Assembly (NCBI RefSeq): GCF_001005825.1
Contig: NZ_LBHV01000005.1
Location: forward strand, 310,001-374,000
From: Rhizobium sp. LC145
Lineage (GTDB): Bacteria > Pseudomonadota > Alphaproteobacteria > Rhizobiales > Rhizobiaceae
Direction: 5' to 3'
Length of the DNA: 64,000 nt
Shown here: positions 37,571 to 46,975 of the stretch, in pieces
How positions within the stretch are numbered: position 1 is the stretch's first letter
Layout of the letters: each line of letters opens with the position of its first letter
Program-made: the position numbers and the translations under genes
Notes under the pieces: model-generated
Databases searched by the model: none
What the model was told of the DNA's origin: nothing
The model's input: only the letters and a program-made list of their open reading frames with translations

Positions 37571-38965
37571 TCAGTGGGCCGCTTTGCTTTCCTTCTGCAC
37601 CAGAATGTAGAAGCGTCCGCACAGGAATACCGCAGCCGCGGCAAGGCCCGTCACGAAGCCGAACCAGACGCCCTCCCCCCGGAAGCCGAGCGGGAAGCCG
37701 AACAGCCAGGCGCAGCTGAAGCCGATCGGCCAATAGGCGATAAGCGCCAGGATCATCGGAATGCGCGTGTCCTTCAGCCCGCGCAGCAGGCCCGCGCCAA
37801 CCGCCTGCAATCCGTCCACCAGTTGGAAGACGCCGGCAATGACGATCAGCGGCACCGCCATGACCAGAACCTGTGCCGCATCACCCCGGCTGACATCGAG
37901 AAACAGGGCTCCCAAGAGCCGGGGAGCGATGGTGAAGAGAAGGCTGCCGGCCGCGGTGAAGCAGACGCTGACAGCGAGCACCGCCACCGCCGCGCGCTTG
38001 ACGCCGAGCATGTCTTCACGGCCGTAGGCAAGTCCCACACGCACCGTCGCGACCTGGGCGAGCCCCAGCGGAACCATGAAGGCGATCGAGGCAAGCTGCA
38101 GCGCAATCCCGTGAGCCGCCAGTTCCAGCTTGCCGAAAAGCCCCATGAGAAGGGAGGCTGCGGAAAACAGGCTGGTCTCTGCAAGGATCGTGAAGCTGAT
38201 CGGCAGTCCGAGGCTGACGACTTCACGAAACGCCGCCCAATCGGCGCGCCAGAAGCGCACGAATATCGTATAGGCGCGCGTGCCCGGCTGGGTCTGGACA
38301 TAGAAGAACATGATCAGACTGCCGACAATGTTCGCGCTGAGCGAGGCAAGCGCCGCGCCCAGCATCCCGAGCTCCGGCAGTCCGAAATGGCCGAAGATCA
38401 GGGTATAGGCGACCACGCCGTTCACCACGAACATGGCGATGGTCACGTAGAGAATGATGCGCCCGCGCTCCAGCCCGCCGAGGAAGCTGCGCACCGACAT
38501 GACGAAAAGCGCCGGGAACATGCCCCACTGCATGACGCGCAGATACCTTTGCGCGATCGCCGCCACCTCCGGGTCCTGCCCGAGCCTTACGAGAACGCTG
38601 CCGGAAAACCAGAGGATCGGCGCAGTAAGCAGCCCGTAGAAGAACACGACCCATATGCCCATGCGCACGCAACGCCTGACCGAGACGGAATCGCCACGGC
38701 CGAGCGCCTGGGCAACCATGGGCACCACCGCGCTGGAAAACCCCGTTCCGAAGATGAATACGAGGAAGAACATCTGGCTTGCGAGCACGACGGAGGCAAG
38801 TTCGGTCGTGCCTAGCCAGCCGACGAAGATGATATCCGTCGTGTGGATCGCCATCTGCGCCAATTGCGCCCCCACGAAGGGAATGCCGAGCGCGAAGGTG
38901 GCCCGCATGTGCGAACCCCAGGAATTGTCGGCAGACGCAGAAAGGCTCGGAGCCAGAGTAGACAT
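37571..38965 (-). CDS. MATE-family multidrug/Na+ efflux transporter
   Basis: 464-residue, 12-helix inner-membrane exporter of the MATE (NorM-like) family. Two homologous MatE halves are visible, starting with FALGIPFVGAQLAQMAIHTTD and LGLPISFTILAETSLFSAAS. GGAAG lies before the start. Substrate not identifiable. It is convergent with the ABM gene. Confidence 0.92.
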   Translation of the reverse strand: MSTLAPSLSASADNSWGSHMRATFALGIPFVGAQLAQMAIHTTDIIFVGWLGTTELASVVLASQMFFLVFIFGTGFSSAVVPMVAQALGRGDSVSVRRCVRMGIWVVFFYGLLTAPILWFSGSVLVRLGQDPEVAAIAQRYLRVMQWGMFPALFVMSVRSFLGGLERGRIILYVTIAMFVVNGVVAYTLIFGHFGLPELGMLGAALASLSANIVGSLIMFFYVQTQPGTRAYTIFVRFWRADWAAFREVVSLGLPISFTILAETSLFSAASLLMGLFGKLELAAHGIALQLASIAFMVPLGLAQVATVRVGLAYGREDMLGVKRAAVAVLAVSVCFTAAGSLLFTIAPRLLGALFLDVSRGDAAQVLVMAVPLIVIAGVFQLVDGLQAVGAGLLRGLKDTRIPMILALIAYWPIGFSCAWLFGFPLGFRGEGVWFGFVTGLAAAAVFLCGRFYILVQKESKAAH

Positions 38966-39112
38966 CGGACTTCCATTCCAAGACGAAAAAAGCCGCTTCC
39001 AGGTGTTGGCGAGCGGCGGGTACCAAAACCTATAGGAAAGCCCTCGACCGGGAGCAAGCCTCGATACCCATCAAGCAAATTTTTTGGGCACCAGTTCAAC
39101 AAAACTGATTAA

Positions 39113-40345
39113 TCAAGCTGCAGCTACCGCCTCTTTTGACGAAATTTTGCTCGCAAAGACGATGATTGCCACCAGCATGAAGAAGGCAGCCACGATATAG
39201 GGCGCGCCGGCGAACTCCACCAAGGCACGCGCTCCGGTGAAATTGCTGAAGGCTTGAGTGAAGATCAGAGGGCCAATGATCGTCGTCAGGCTCGTGAGGC
39301 TGGTCATCGCGCCCTGCAGTTCGCCTTGCGCCGAAGGCGGAACCTTGGCGGCGGCGATGCTGCGCAGCGCCGGGTCCGCGATGTTCTCTATAGTGGTGCC
39401 GAGAATCACCGCATAGACGACCCAGCCTTCCCAGGCGAGCCCATAACCGGTCAGTCCGATGCAGGAGAAGGAAAGCCCAAGCACCGCCGTCCTCCATTCG
39501 CCGAGCACCGGCACGACTTTCGGCAGAACGAAACCCATGACGAAGGCGGCGCAAATGCCGAAGAGGCCCAGCGAAAAGCCGATCTGCCCCTCGCTCCAGC
39601 CATAGCGATAGGACGAGACGAAAGACCAGACCGATGGGTAGACGGCATGGGCGAGCCAATAAAGGAACATCACCAGCATGACCCAGCCGATACCTGGATA
39701 ATGGCGCATCTGCCGAAGCGCGCCGAGCGGGTTGGCCCGCTTCCACTCGAATTTGCGGCGATTGCCCCGTTCCAAAGTCTCCGGCAGCAGGAACCAGGCG
39801 GCGATGAAATTGGCGAGCGACAAAAGCCCGGCGCCGAGGAAAGGCACGCGCGGTCCGAGTTCGCCGAGCAGGCCGCCGATGACCGGGCCGATCGTGAAGC
39901 CAACGCCGAAGGCGATGCCGATCAGGCCGAAATTCTTCGCGCGATTCTCGTCATTGCTGATATCGGCGATATAGGCCGAGCAAGTGGCGAAGCTGCCGCC
40001 GGATATACCGGCCAGAAAGCGGCCCACGAAGAGCATCCAGAAACTGGTGGCAGCCGCGCAGATCAGGTTGTCGAGCGCGAAGGTGAAGACGGACGCAAGC
40101 AGGATCGGCCGCCGGCCGAAACGGTCGCTTAAGTTTCCGAGCAGTGGCGCGAACAGGAACTGCATGGCCGAATAGATGAGCAGCAGCCAGCCGCCGTCGA
40201 CCGCAGCCGCGCTCACGTCGTCGCCTGTCAGCTCCTGCAGGAAAGCCGGCAGCACCGGCATGATGATCGCGATCCCGATCACGTCCAGGAACAGAATCAT
40301 GAAAACGAGGAACAGGCCGCGGCGAACGAATTTGGGATCGAGCAT
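39113..40345 (-). CDS. MFS exporter of the tetracycline-resistance (TCR/TetA) group
   Basis: 410-residue, 12-helix major facilitator. The loop 2-3 signature GNLSDRFGRRPILLAS and TM5 region GPVIGGLLGELGPRVPFL follow TetA-type DHA1 exporters. N-terminus MLDPKFVRRGLFLVFMILFLD. ATG 40345 is chosen; no strong ribosome site. Many chromosomal members have unknown substrates, so tetracycline export is not implied. Confidence 0.85.
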   Translation of the reverse strand: MLDPKFVRRGLFLVFMILFLDVIGIAIIMPVLPAFLQELTGDDVSAAAVDGGWLLLIYSAMQFLFAPLLGNLSDRFGRRPILLASVFTFALDNLICAAATSFWMLFVGRFLAGISGGSFATCSAYIADISNDENRAKNFGLIGIAFGVGFTIGPVIGGLLGELGPRVPFLGAGLLSLANFIAAWFLLPETLERGNRRKFEWKRANPLGALRQMRHYPGIGWVMLVMFLYWLAHAVYPSVWSFVSSYRYGWSEGQIGFSLGLFGICAAFVMGFVLPKVVPVLGEWRTAVLGLSFSCIGLTGYGLAWEGWVVYAVILGTTIENIADPALRSIAAAKVPPSAQGELQGAMTSLTSLTTIIGPLIFTQAFSNFTGARALVEFAGAPYIVAAFFMLVAIIVFASKISSKEAVAAA

Positions 40346-40614
40346 CGGGAGGTCTCTGTGGAATTGAGATTCTGTAAGGACGATCGCGTCGCCGGCTGGC
40401 CTAAATACCCGATGCGCCGGACGGAAACAATACGTGAACATCTCAAAGTTTTTGATGAATGGACGCCAGCATGAGCGGCCAGCCCGCCTTCATCATCCAC
40501 CGATACTCGCTACCCCGCAGCCAAAGCCAAGGCTGCAAGAAGCCTGCGGGTTCTCGACAATCGTCTCCATCCCGCTGTAGAAAGGGAAGAATTCCCTCCT
40601 ATGGCGGCATTTCC

Positions 40615-41094
40615 ATGTTCGAACTTTTCTGGCGCGGCGCGGTGATCGGCATCGGCGCGACCGTACTGATGGATATCTGGGCGATCGTCCTTTACCGTGT
40701 CTTCGGCCAGCCAAAGGCAAACTGGGCGCCCGCGGGGCGGTGGTTCTGGCATCTTGGCCGTGGCAAGGTGTTTCACGAGAACATCGCCGATGCCGAACCT
40801 TATGCCAACGAATTGGCGCTCGGCTGGATCGGCCACTATGCCGTTGGAATTCTATACGGCCTGATCCTCGCCTTCATCGTCGGCTCCGCCTGGTTCGCCG
40901 CCCCGACTTTTCTGCCTGCATGGATACTCGGTATCGTCACGGTAGGCGCCGGCTGGTTTCTCATGCAGCCCGGCCTCGGGCTCGGCTGGGCGGCATCCAG
41001 AACACCGAACCCCACCAAGGTGCGTGCCCTGAACCTCGTGGCACACACGATCTTCGCCGCCGGACTTTATGGCAGCGCACTGCTGATCCGCTGA
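40615..41094 (+). CDS. DUF2938 membrane protein
   Basis: 159-residue protein with four hydrophobic helices, family DUF2938. Recognisable stretches: GAVIGIGATVLMDIWAIVL, AGRWFWHLGRGKVFH, NELALGWIGHYAVGI and the end NLVAHTIFAAGLYGSALL. No function known. Its stop is immediately adjacent to the convergent ArsR gene's stop. Confidence 0.85.
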   Translation: MFELFWRGAVIGIGATVLMDIWAIVLYRVFGQPKANWAPAGRWFWHLGRGKVFHENIADAEPYANELALGWIGHYAVGILYGLILAFIVGSAWFAAPTFLPAWILGIVTVGAGWFLMQPGLGLGWAASRTPNPTKVRALNLVAHTIFAAGLYGSALLIR

Positions 41095-41421
41095 TCAGCC
41101 GCCCTCGAGATCGGCTTTCAGCCGGCCGAGCATATCCACCGCCTGTGCCGCATAAGGGCCGATCCATCTGTCGTGGATCGCCTTGATCGGCAGCGGATTG
41201 AGGTGATTCCATCTTTCCCGCCCTTGGCGCTTCGCGATCACCAAATCCGACTCCTCCAGCACCTTCAGGTGCTGCATCACCGTACAGCGGTCTATCTGCG
41301 AGAACCGGGCGCAGAGTTCGCCCGTCGTTTGCGGCCTGTCTTTCAACTCGTCCAGAATCTCCCTGCGAACACGCGCGGCCAACGCCTTGAAAATTCTGTC
41401 GCTTTCATCTTCACTTGACAT
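41095..41421 (-). CDS. ArsR-family HTH regulator
   Basis: 108-residue winged-helix repressor. The HTH region KALAARVRREILDEL ... LCARFSQIDRCTVMQHLKVLEESDLV is typical of ArsR proteins that pair with SRPBCC proteins; metal-ligand cysteine pairs of arsenic or cadmium sensors are absent, so it likely senses something else. Divergent from the SRPBCC gene with a palindrome covering its own start. Confidence 0.88.
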   Translation of the reverse strand: MSSEDESDRIFKALAARVRREILDELKDRPQTTGELCARFSQIDRCTVMQHLKVLEESDLVIAKRQGRERWNHLNPLPIKAIHDRWIGPYAAQAVDMLGRLKADLEGG

Positions 41422-41439
41422 GTTATGTTTTTATAACAT
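41420..41439. promoter_or_regulatory. Palindromic operator between ArsR and SRPBCC genes
   Basis: ATGTTAT-GTTTTT-ATAACAT, a perfect 7-bp inverted repeat overlapping the ArsR start codon and 30 bases before the SRPBCC start; suited for joint repression of both genes. Confidence 0.65.
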
Positions 41440-41468
41440 TATGGAGCTGAGAACAAGGGAGAAGGACC

Positions 41469-41951
41469 ATGGAACTGAAATTCAAGGTATCGGGCCGGAT
41501 TTCGAAACCGGTCGAAGAAGTCTTCGAGGCAGTTGTCGATCAAAAAAAACTATCCGGCTATTTCACGACCGGCGGCGCCAGCGCGCGGCTGGAGACCGGC
41601 ACCACCGTCACTTGGGATTTCGCTGACTTTCCTGGCGCGTTCCCGGTTGAGGTCGTCGAGGTGGAAAAGAACAGGAAGATTGTACTGCGCTGGGATGCGA
41701 CAGACGGCAATGCCGCCGAACAGGGACCGGAAAACGTCGTGCTCGCCAACTACAAGACGACGATAACCATGACGTTCGAACCTGTGGACGGAAACCGCAC
41801 GCTGGTGACAATTGCCGAGGAAGGCTGGCGGGAAACACAAGGCGGCCTGGCTGCATCCTATGGCAACTGCCAGGGATGGTCGCAGATGCTCTGCGCATTG
41901 AAAGCCTATGTGGAATACGGCATCAACCTTCGCGAAGGTATGTACAAATAA
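41469..41951 (+). CDS. SRPBCC (AHSA1-like) protein
   Basis: 160-residue START/Bet v1-fold protein. Begins MELKFKVSGRISKPVEEVFEAV; the core contains LSGYFTTGGASARLETG and GWSQMLCALKAYVEYG. Such proteins bind hydrophobic ligands and are very often encoded next to ArsR regulators, as here. Ligand unknown. Confidence 0.85.
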   Translation: MELKFKVSGRISKPVEEVFEAVVDQKKLSGYFTTGGASARLETGTTVTWDFADFPGAFPVEVVEVEKNRKIVLRWDATDGNAAEQGPENVVLANYKTTITMTFEPVDGNRTLVTIAEEGWRETQGGLAASYGNCQGWSQMLCALKAYVEYGINLREGMYK

Positions 41952-41956
41952 ACGGT

Positions 41957-41973
41957 GGCGGGCAAGGCCCGCC
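41957..41973. terminator. Hairpin between convergent genes
   Basis: GGCGGGC-AAG-GCCCGCC with perfect 7-bp stem, between the SRPBCC stop and the metallopeptidase stop. No T-run on either side. Confidence 0.45.
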
Positions 41974-41980
41974 GCCACTC

Positions 41981-42889
41981 TCACATCTGGGCCGCGAAAG
42001 TATCGCAGGCATTGATGTCGCCGGTATCGAAACCGCGGCGGAACCATTCCATGCGCTGCGCCGATGTCCCGTGATTGAAGCTTTCGGGCACGACATAGCC
42101 CTGCGTGCGCTTCTGCAGCGTATCGTCGCCGATCTGCTGGGCGGCGTTCAGCGCCTCTTCGAGATCGCCGCGCTCGAGAATGCCCCTCTGCTCGGTGAAC
42201 TTGGCCCATACGCCGGCGAAGCAATCCGCCTGCAGTTCCACGCGCACGGACATGCGGTTGGCTTCCGTCTCGCTCATGCGCTGACGGGCCTGATTGAAGC
42301 GCGGCAGGATGCCGAGCAGGTTCTGGACGTGGTGACCGACCTCATGGGCGATCACATAGGCTTCCGCGAAATCGCCTGCCGCGTCGAAACGCTGCGAAAG
42401 CTCGCGGAAGAAGCTCGTGTCGAGATAGACCTTGCGGTCGCCGGGGCAATAGAAAGGACCGGAGGCCGCGGACGCAAAGCCGCAGGCCGAGTTCACCTGG
42501 CCTGAAAACAGCACCAGCATCGGCTCCTGATATTGCTGTCCGTGTGCCTGGAAGATGCCGTTCCAGGTATCTTCCGTCTCGGCAAGCACGGTGCTCACGA
42601 AGGCCGTGCTCTCGTCATCCGCCGGCGTGCCGGTCGTCTGCTGCTGGGTGGAGCCGCCATTCGTGGAAAGTTCGCCGGTAAGCATCGTCAGCGGATTGAT
42701 TCCCGCGATCCAGCAGACGATCAGAACGAGCACAATGCCGCCGATACCAAGACCGCCTCCCCCGCGGCGCATCCCGCCACCGCCGGAGGGAAAGCGAAAG
42801 CCTCCGCCGCGACCGAAAGGACCGCCTCCCGGCGAGACGCCGCGTCTGTCCTCGACATTGCCCGACTGGCGACGGCCTCTCCATTCCAT
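41981..42889 (-). CDS. YpfJ-family neutral zinc metallopeptidase
   Basis: 302-residue membrane-anchored protein. A Gly/Arg-rich N-terminus and one hydrophobic helix (IGGIVLVLIVCWIAGI, about residues 46-62) precede the peptidase-like domain with the zinc motif AHEVGHHVQNLLG; FYCPGDRKVYLDTSFF and EANRMSVRVELQADCFAGVW (third ligand Glu/Asp region) follow the family. Function in the cell unknown. Confidence 0.88.
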   Translation of the reverse strand: MEWRGRRQSGNVEDRRGVSPGGGPFGRGGGFRFPSGGGGMRRGGGGLGIGGIVLVLIVCWIAGINPLTMLTGELSTNGGSTQQQTTGTPADDESTAFVSTVLAETEDTWNGIFQAHGQQYQEPMLVLFSGQVNSACGFASAASGPFYCPGDRKVYLDTSFFRELSQRFDAAGDFAEAYVIAHEVGHHVQNLLGILPRFNQARQRMSETEANRMSVRVELQADCFAGVWAKFTEQRGILERGDLEEALNAAQQIGDDTLQKRTQGYVVPESFNHGTSAQRMEWFRRGFDTGDINACDTFAAQM

Positions 42890-42941
42890 TATCGCGCTCT
42901 CCTGTTCGCCTGCTCTCTAGACAGCATCATATAACGCAACC

Positions 42942-42965
42942 GCGGGCAAGGCGATCCTTGCCCGC
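42942..42965. terminator. Strong hairpin downstream of the Fsr-like gene
   Basis: GCGGGCAAGG-CGAT-CCTTGCCCGC, a perfect 10-bp stem, 24 bases after the minus-strand MFS stop; lacks a T-run. Confidence 0.5.
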
Positions 42966-42988
42966 ACGGGTGGTGAAGAGATTTCCGT

Positions 42989-44200
42989 TCAAGCGACCCG
43001 AAGCGCGCTCTTGCCCGGCAGAAACACGGTCAGCAGCCCGAGCCCCGGCAGGAAGGCGCAGAGGAAATAGACGAAGGAGATGCCGTGGCTATCGGCAATC
43101 ACACCGAAGAGCGCAGCCGAGATTCCGGCCATGCCGAAGGCGAGACCGAAGAAGATGCCGGCAATCATCCCCACCCGTCCCGGCACGAGCTCCTGCGCCA
43201 TGACGACGATGGCCGGAAAGGACGAAGCCATGATCAAGCCGATGATAGCCGAAAGCACGATCGTCATCGGCAGATTGGCGAAGGGCATTGCCAGCGTGAA
43301 CGGCAGCACGCCGAGGATCGAGACCCAGATCACCACCTTCGAGCCGAACCGGTCGCCGATTGGTCCGCCGACGACGGTCCCGAGCGCAACCGCGCCCAGG
43401 AAGATAAAGAGCATGGTCTGTGATTGCTGAACCGTCACGCCGAAGCGCTCGATGACGAAGAAGGTGTAGTAGCTGCTGATGCTCGCCATGTAGGCATTCT
43501 TCGAGAAGGTGAGCAGCGTCAGCACGGTAAGCGCGATCACCACGGTGCGGCGTGACAGGTTGTGCGGCCGGACAGCCTTCTTGCGGCCGGCATTGGCAAG
43601 CATGTGCGCCTTGTACCAGCGCGCCACCCGGCTGAGAATAAACATACCGAGCATGGCGGCGACGGAGAACCATGCGACGCTGCCCTGCCCCCGCGGCACG
43701 ACGATGAAGGCGGCAAGCAAAGGTCCGATCGCCTGGCCGAAATTGCCGCCCACCTGGAAGACCGATTGGGCAAAGCCATAACGCCCGCCGGCCGCCAGCC
43801 GTGCCACGCGCGAGGATTCCGGGTGAAAAATCGCCGAGCCGATGCCGACCAGCGAGGCTGCGAAGACTAGCATGCCATAGGTATGGGCATTGGCGAGAAT
43901 CAGCAGCCCGATAAACGTGGAGCCCATGCCGACCGGAAGAGAATAGGGAAACGGCTTCTTGTCGGTAACGATCCCGATGACCGGCTGCAGCAGCGAGGCC
44001 GTGCATTGGAAGGCGAGCGTCAGGATACCGATCTGCCAGAAATCCAAGCCGAAATCAGCCTTCAGCATTGGATAGATCGCCGAGATCATCGACTGCATGA
44101 CGTCGTTGAGCATGTGGCAGAAGCTGACCGCAAGAATGATCGGCAACACCGTCACTTCCGCGGGAACAGCCGCTACGGGTTTCATCGTTGCATCGGCCAT
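42989..44200 (-). CDS. MFS transporter, fosmidomycin-resistance (Fsr) type
   Basis: 403-residue, 12-helix exporter. The N-terminus SFCHMLNDVMQSMISAIYPM and GIVTDKKPFPYSLPVGMG, plus FHPESSRVARLAAGG and VGGNFGQAIGPLLA, match Fsr-type proteins. In E. coli the relative gives fosmidomycin resistance; the natural substrate is unknown. Confidence 0.87.
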   Translation of the reverse strand: MADATMKPVAAVPAEVTVLPIILAVSFCHMLNDVMQSMISAIYPMLKADFGLDFWQIGILTLAFQCTASLLQPVIGIVTDKKPFPYSLPVGMGSTFIGLLILANAHTYGMLVFAASLVGIGSAIFHPESSRVARLAAGGRYGFAQSVFQVGGNFGQAIGPLLAAFIVVPRGQGSVAWFSVAAMLGMFILSRVARWYKAHMLANAGRKKAVRPHNLSRRTVVIALTVLTLLTFSKNAYMASISSYYTFFVIERFGVTVQQSQTMLFIFLGAVALGTVVGGPIGDRFGSKVVIWVSILGVLPFTLAMPFANLPMTIVLSAIIGLIMASSFPAIVVMAQELVPGRVGMIAGIFFGLAFGMAGISAALFGVIADSHGISFVYFLCAFLPGLGLLTVFLPGKSALRVA

Positions 44201-44340
44201 GGTGTCTCCTCAGCGCAACCGCCGTCTATGAGGAGGCAGTTGCCGCACGTTTGTTACGTGCAGCTCTTAATCCCGCCGGCGGTAGCTTGTCTATGACAGG
44301 AAGCCGCCTAGCGGTACGCTCCGCCTTTTTCGAGACTGGA

Positions 44341-45465
44341 TCAGGAAGCCGAGGGAGTAGTCGCAGCCGCGACCCCGGACCTGCCCTTTCGTGTGAACAG
44401 GCGCGCGGCCCGGTTGAAGGGTTGCTCGATCACGACATAGGAAATCGAGGCGCCGAGAATGCAGGCGGCGACGATCAGCGCCATGCCGATGGCGGTCGCG
44501 GCTTCGCCAAGCGATAGGCGCTTGATGACGAACCAGCCGAAGCCGACGACGAACATGTGCGTGAGATAGAGCGAGTAGGAAATATCACCTAGGCGCACCA
44601 GCAGGTGGATGATGCCCGCATCGCGAACGAAGCTTTCGCAAGCTAATGCGAGCGCGACCAGCGCCAGAGCGGCGATGACAAGCCAGATATAGCCGTGGAA
44701 CCCCGCAAAATCCAAAAAATGCAGGCTGAACAGCATCCAGAGAGAGCCGAGGCTCGCCATCGTCATGGCGAAAATGCCGAGTGGCGATATGCGGTCGAAC
44801 ATTCGGCGCTTCTCCGCTTCGGCAAGCCACAGCCCGCCGATGAAGGCCAGCAGCGAGAAATTGAGATAGAAGGAGAGAATGCCCGATGCCGGTTCGATGA
44901 AGAAGGCGGCCATCGCCATCGAACCTAACAATCCGGTCAGAAGGATCGTTCTCCTGACCGTCGTCGCCACCCAGAAGAAGGCCGCGAACAGGATATAGAA
45001 GAAGACCTCGTAGTTCAGCGACCAGCCGAGCTTCAGCAAGGGGCGCCAATCCGTCGGGTCCCCCGGTATCGCGGCCGGAATGAATAGCATCGAATTGACG
45101 AAGTAACCTATGTCCGGGGTCGTGTTCTTGAACAGCGACGGAAGGAAGAGAGCGCAGAAGAAGGTCAGCAGGGTGCAGGCCCAATAGAGCGGTACCAGGC
45201 GGAAGAAGCGGCGCACAAGGAAATCCGCCGGGTCGAACCGGCTATCGGCAGAATGCTCGCTGCTGTTGATATGCGAGATGATGAAGCCGCTGATGGCGAA
45301 GAAGACGATCACGCCGAACAGTCCGAGCGTCAGGATATCATCGTTTGGCATAGTCTGCGGATGCTCGATGGTATGCGCTATCACAACCGAACCGGCCGCA
45401 AGGCCGCGCAGTATCTGGATGGAAAGCAACTTGCGCCGACCGACGGAACCTGGCGAAACGACCAC
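44341..45465 (-). CDS. Acyltransferase 3 family membrane protein
   Basis: 374-residue, about 10-helix membrane O-acyltransferase (OafA/NodX-like). The N-terminus SIQILRGLAAGSVVIAHTIEH carries the conserved Arg and catalytic His; FFAISGFIISHI and ADFLVRRFFRLVPLYW follow. Such enzymes acetylate LPS O-antigen, exopolysaccharide or other glycans; target unknown. Confidence 0.88.
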   Translation of the reverse strand: MVVSPGSVGRRKLLSIQILRGLAAGSVVIAHTIEHPQTMPNDDILTLGLFGVIVFFAISGFIISHINSSEHSADSRFDPADFLVRRFFRLVPLYWACTLLTFFCALFLPSLFKNTTPDIGYFVNSMLFIPAAIPGDPTDWRPLLKLGWSLNYEVFFYILFAAFFWVATTVRRTILLTGLLGSMAMAAFFIEPASGILSFYLNFSLLAFIGGLWLAEAEKRRMFDRISPLGIFAMTMASLGSLWMLFSLHFLDFAGFHGYIWLVIAALALVALALACESFVRDAGIIHLLVRLGDISYSLYLTHMFVVGFGWFVIKRLSLGEAATAIGMALIVAACILGASISYVVIEQPFNRAARLFTRKGRSGVAAATTPSAS

Positions 45466-45580
45466 GACAGCACCCTCTGAACCTTACCCGCTGCCGTGAT
45501 TTATTCATTTGCTTCGATTTTGTCGTCGCGATTATCCGAAGTTACTTAATAGGTAAAACTCTATCGTTCATGCTCTTCGG

Positions 45581-46123
45581 TTAGGCCCTGTCGCCGAGCT
45601 CGGCTTTCGTGCGGCGAAAACCCCGGTGCACGAAGAAAGCCCCGGCGACGACGGCAAGGGCGAGGATGACGGCCCAAACGAGATTACCGGAAAAGATCAC
45701 GTCATACATGATCCGGCCAGGCAGCAGCGTGAAGAGGCCCGCGCCGACGATGCCGCCGAGATACATGCCGAGCACGATCGATCTGTGACGGCGGATGTCA
45801 TGGCGCCTTGCCGCCGCGATCGCCCCGAAGGCTCCGAAAAGGACCAGGATGGAAAGCAGGTGGATGGGGCTGAAACCATAGAACAGGTTCAGTTCATGGA
45901 TGAAGAACGTCGAGATCGAGGTTACCACCATCAGCACCATCCAGACCTTGCCGAGCAGACGATGCGTCGGCGTGCCTTTGCGGGCAGAAAGGATATAGGC
46001 GCCGAGAATGGCCGCGGGCACAACCGTTGCGACATGAAACTGGATGACCGGCGATGCCTCCAGGAGCGGCTGAAGCGTCATGAGAATACGATCCGAATTG
46101 AACTCCACGGCTCTTTCGGCCAT
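45581..46123 (-). CDS. DUF2306 membrane protein
   Basis: 180-residue protein with four hydrophobic helices of the DUF2306 family. Signature: IQFHVATVVPAAILGAYIL, KGTPTHRLLGKVWM, SISTFFIHELNLFYGFSPIHLLSI split over helices and RRHRSIVLGMYLGGIVGAG. ATG 46123 chosen, with a G-rich ribosome site. Unknown function. Divergent from the LytTR gene, possibly its target. Confidence 0.82.
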   Translation of the reverse strand: MAERAVEFNSDRILMTLQPLLEASPVIQFHVATVVPAAILGAYILSARKGTPTHRLLGKVWMVLMVVTSISTFFIHELNLFYGFSPIHLLSILVLFGAFGAIAAARRHDIRRHRSIVLGMYLGGIVGAGLFTLLPGRIMYDVIFSGNLVWAVILALAVVAGAFFVHRGFRRTKAELGDRA

Positions 46124-46207
46124 GAATGCCCCACCCTCAACCGAAAATGGCGCAACAGACGGATAAACTTCGTGGATCGACCCCTTTTGCAATCCACGCT
46201 TCGTGAA

Positions 46208-46960
46208 ATGCGGCTCTTCACCGCATCGCCGCGCTTCTGGCTGACCTTCGGCGCGATCGTCCTGATCTTTGCCATCACCGGCCCTTATGGCACCTCACAG
46301 ACCATGGGGCCGGCCGAACGCTTCGGATATTGGCTGAGCCTCCACGCCGTCACCTGGACGATCGCCATCACCTTCTCGGTTCTTGCGGAAATCCTGCTGC
46401 GGCGACCGATCATGAGCATGTTCTGGCGCATGATGACCGGTTCGATAATAGCGGCCCTGCCGATTGGCCTCGCTCTAACGCTGCTCGATCTCGGCTTTCT
46501 CGGAACGGCATTCTCCTTCACAGACATTCTGCGGCGGGCCATCTTCGCCGTGCCACTCTGTGCGCTCTTCTGCCTTCTGACCTTCCTCGCCATGCGGGAG
46601 AAGATCGTTCATCTCGAAGCCTCACCTCCGGCACACGCTTCCGCCGGCGCTCCGATTCTCGACCGGCTGAAACCGCAGAACCGTGGCGAGCTCATAAGGC
46701 TTTCGGTTCAAGATCATTACACCGAGGTCGTCACCACGCGGGGCAAGGAACTGGTGCTGCTGCGGTTCGCCGATGCGATCAGAGAGACAGGAGCGACAGC
46801 CGGCCTGCAGGTGCACCGTTCCCATTGGGTGGCGGATGCGCAGGTGAAGAACCTGAAGCGAGACAACGGCAAGCTTTTCGTGGTCATGAAAGACGGCGCG
46901 GAAATCCCCGTCAGCCGGACATTCCAATCCGCCACTCGCGAACACTATGCGGGACGCTGA
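46208..46960 (+). CDS. Membrane-bound LytTR-domain transcriptional regulator
   Basis: 250-residue protein: four hydrophobic helices (about residues 9-135) followed by a C-terminal LytTR DNA-binding domain (LIRLSVQDHYTEVVTTRG, LQVHRSHWVADAQVKNL, IPVSRTFQ). A regulator embedded in the membrane, without receiver domain. It probably controls the divergent DUF2306 gene (inference from arrangement). Confidence 0.87.
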   Translation: MRLFTASPRFWLTFGAIVLIFAITGPYGTSQTMGPAERFGYWLSLHAVTWTIAITFSVLAEILLRRPIMSMFWRMMTGSIIAALPIGLALTLLDLGFLGTAFSFTDILRRAIFAVPLCALFCLLTFLAMREKIVHLEASPPAHASAGAPILDRLKPQNRGELIRLSVQDHYTEVVTTRGKELVLLRFADAIRETGATAGLQVHRSHWVADAQVKNLKRDNGKLFVVMKDGAEIPVSRTFQSATREHYAGR

Positions 46961-46975
46961 CCTACCTCACCATAC

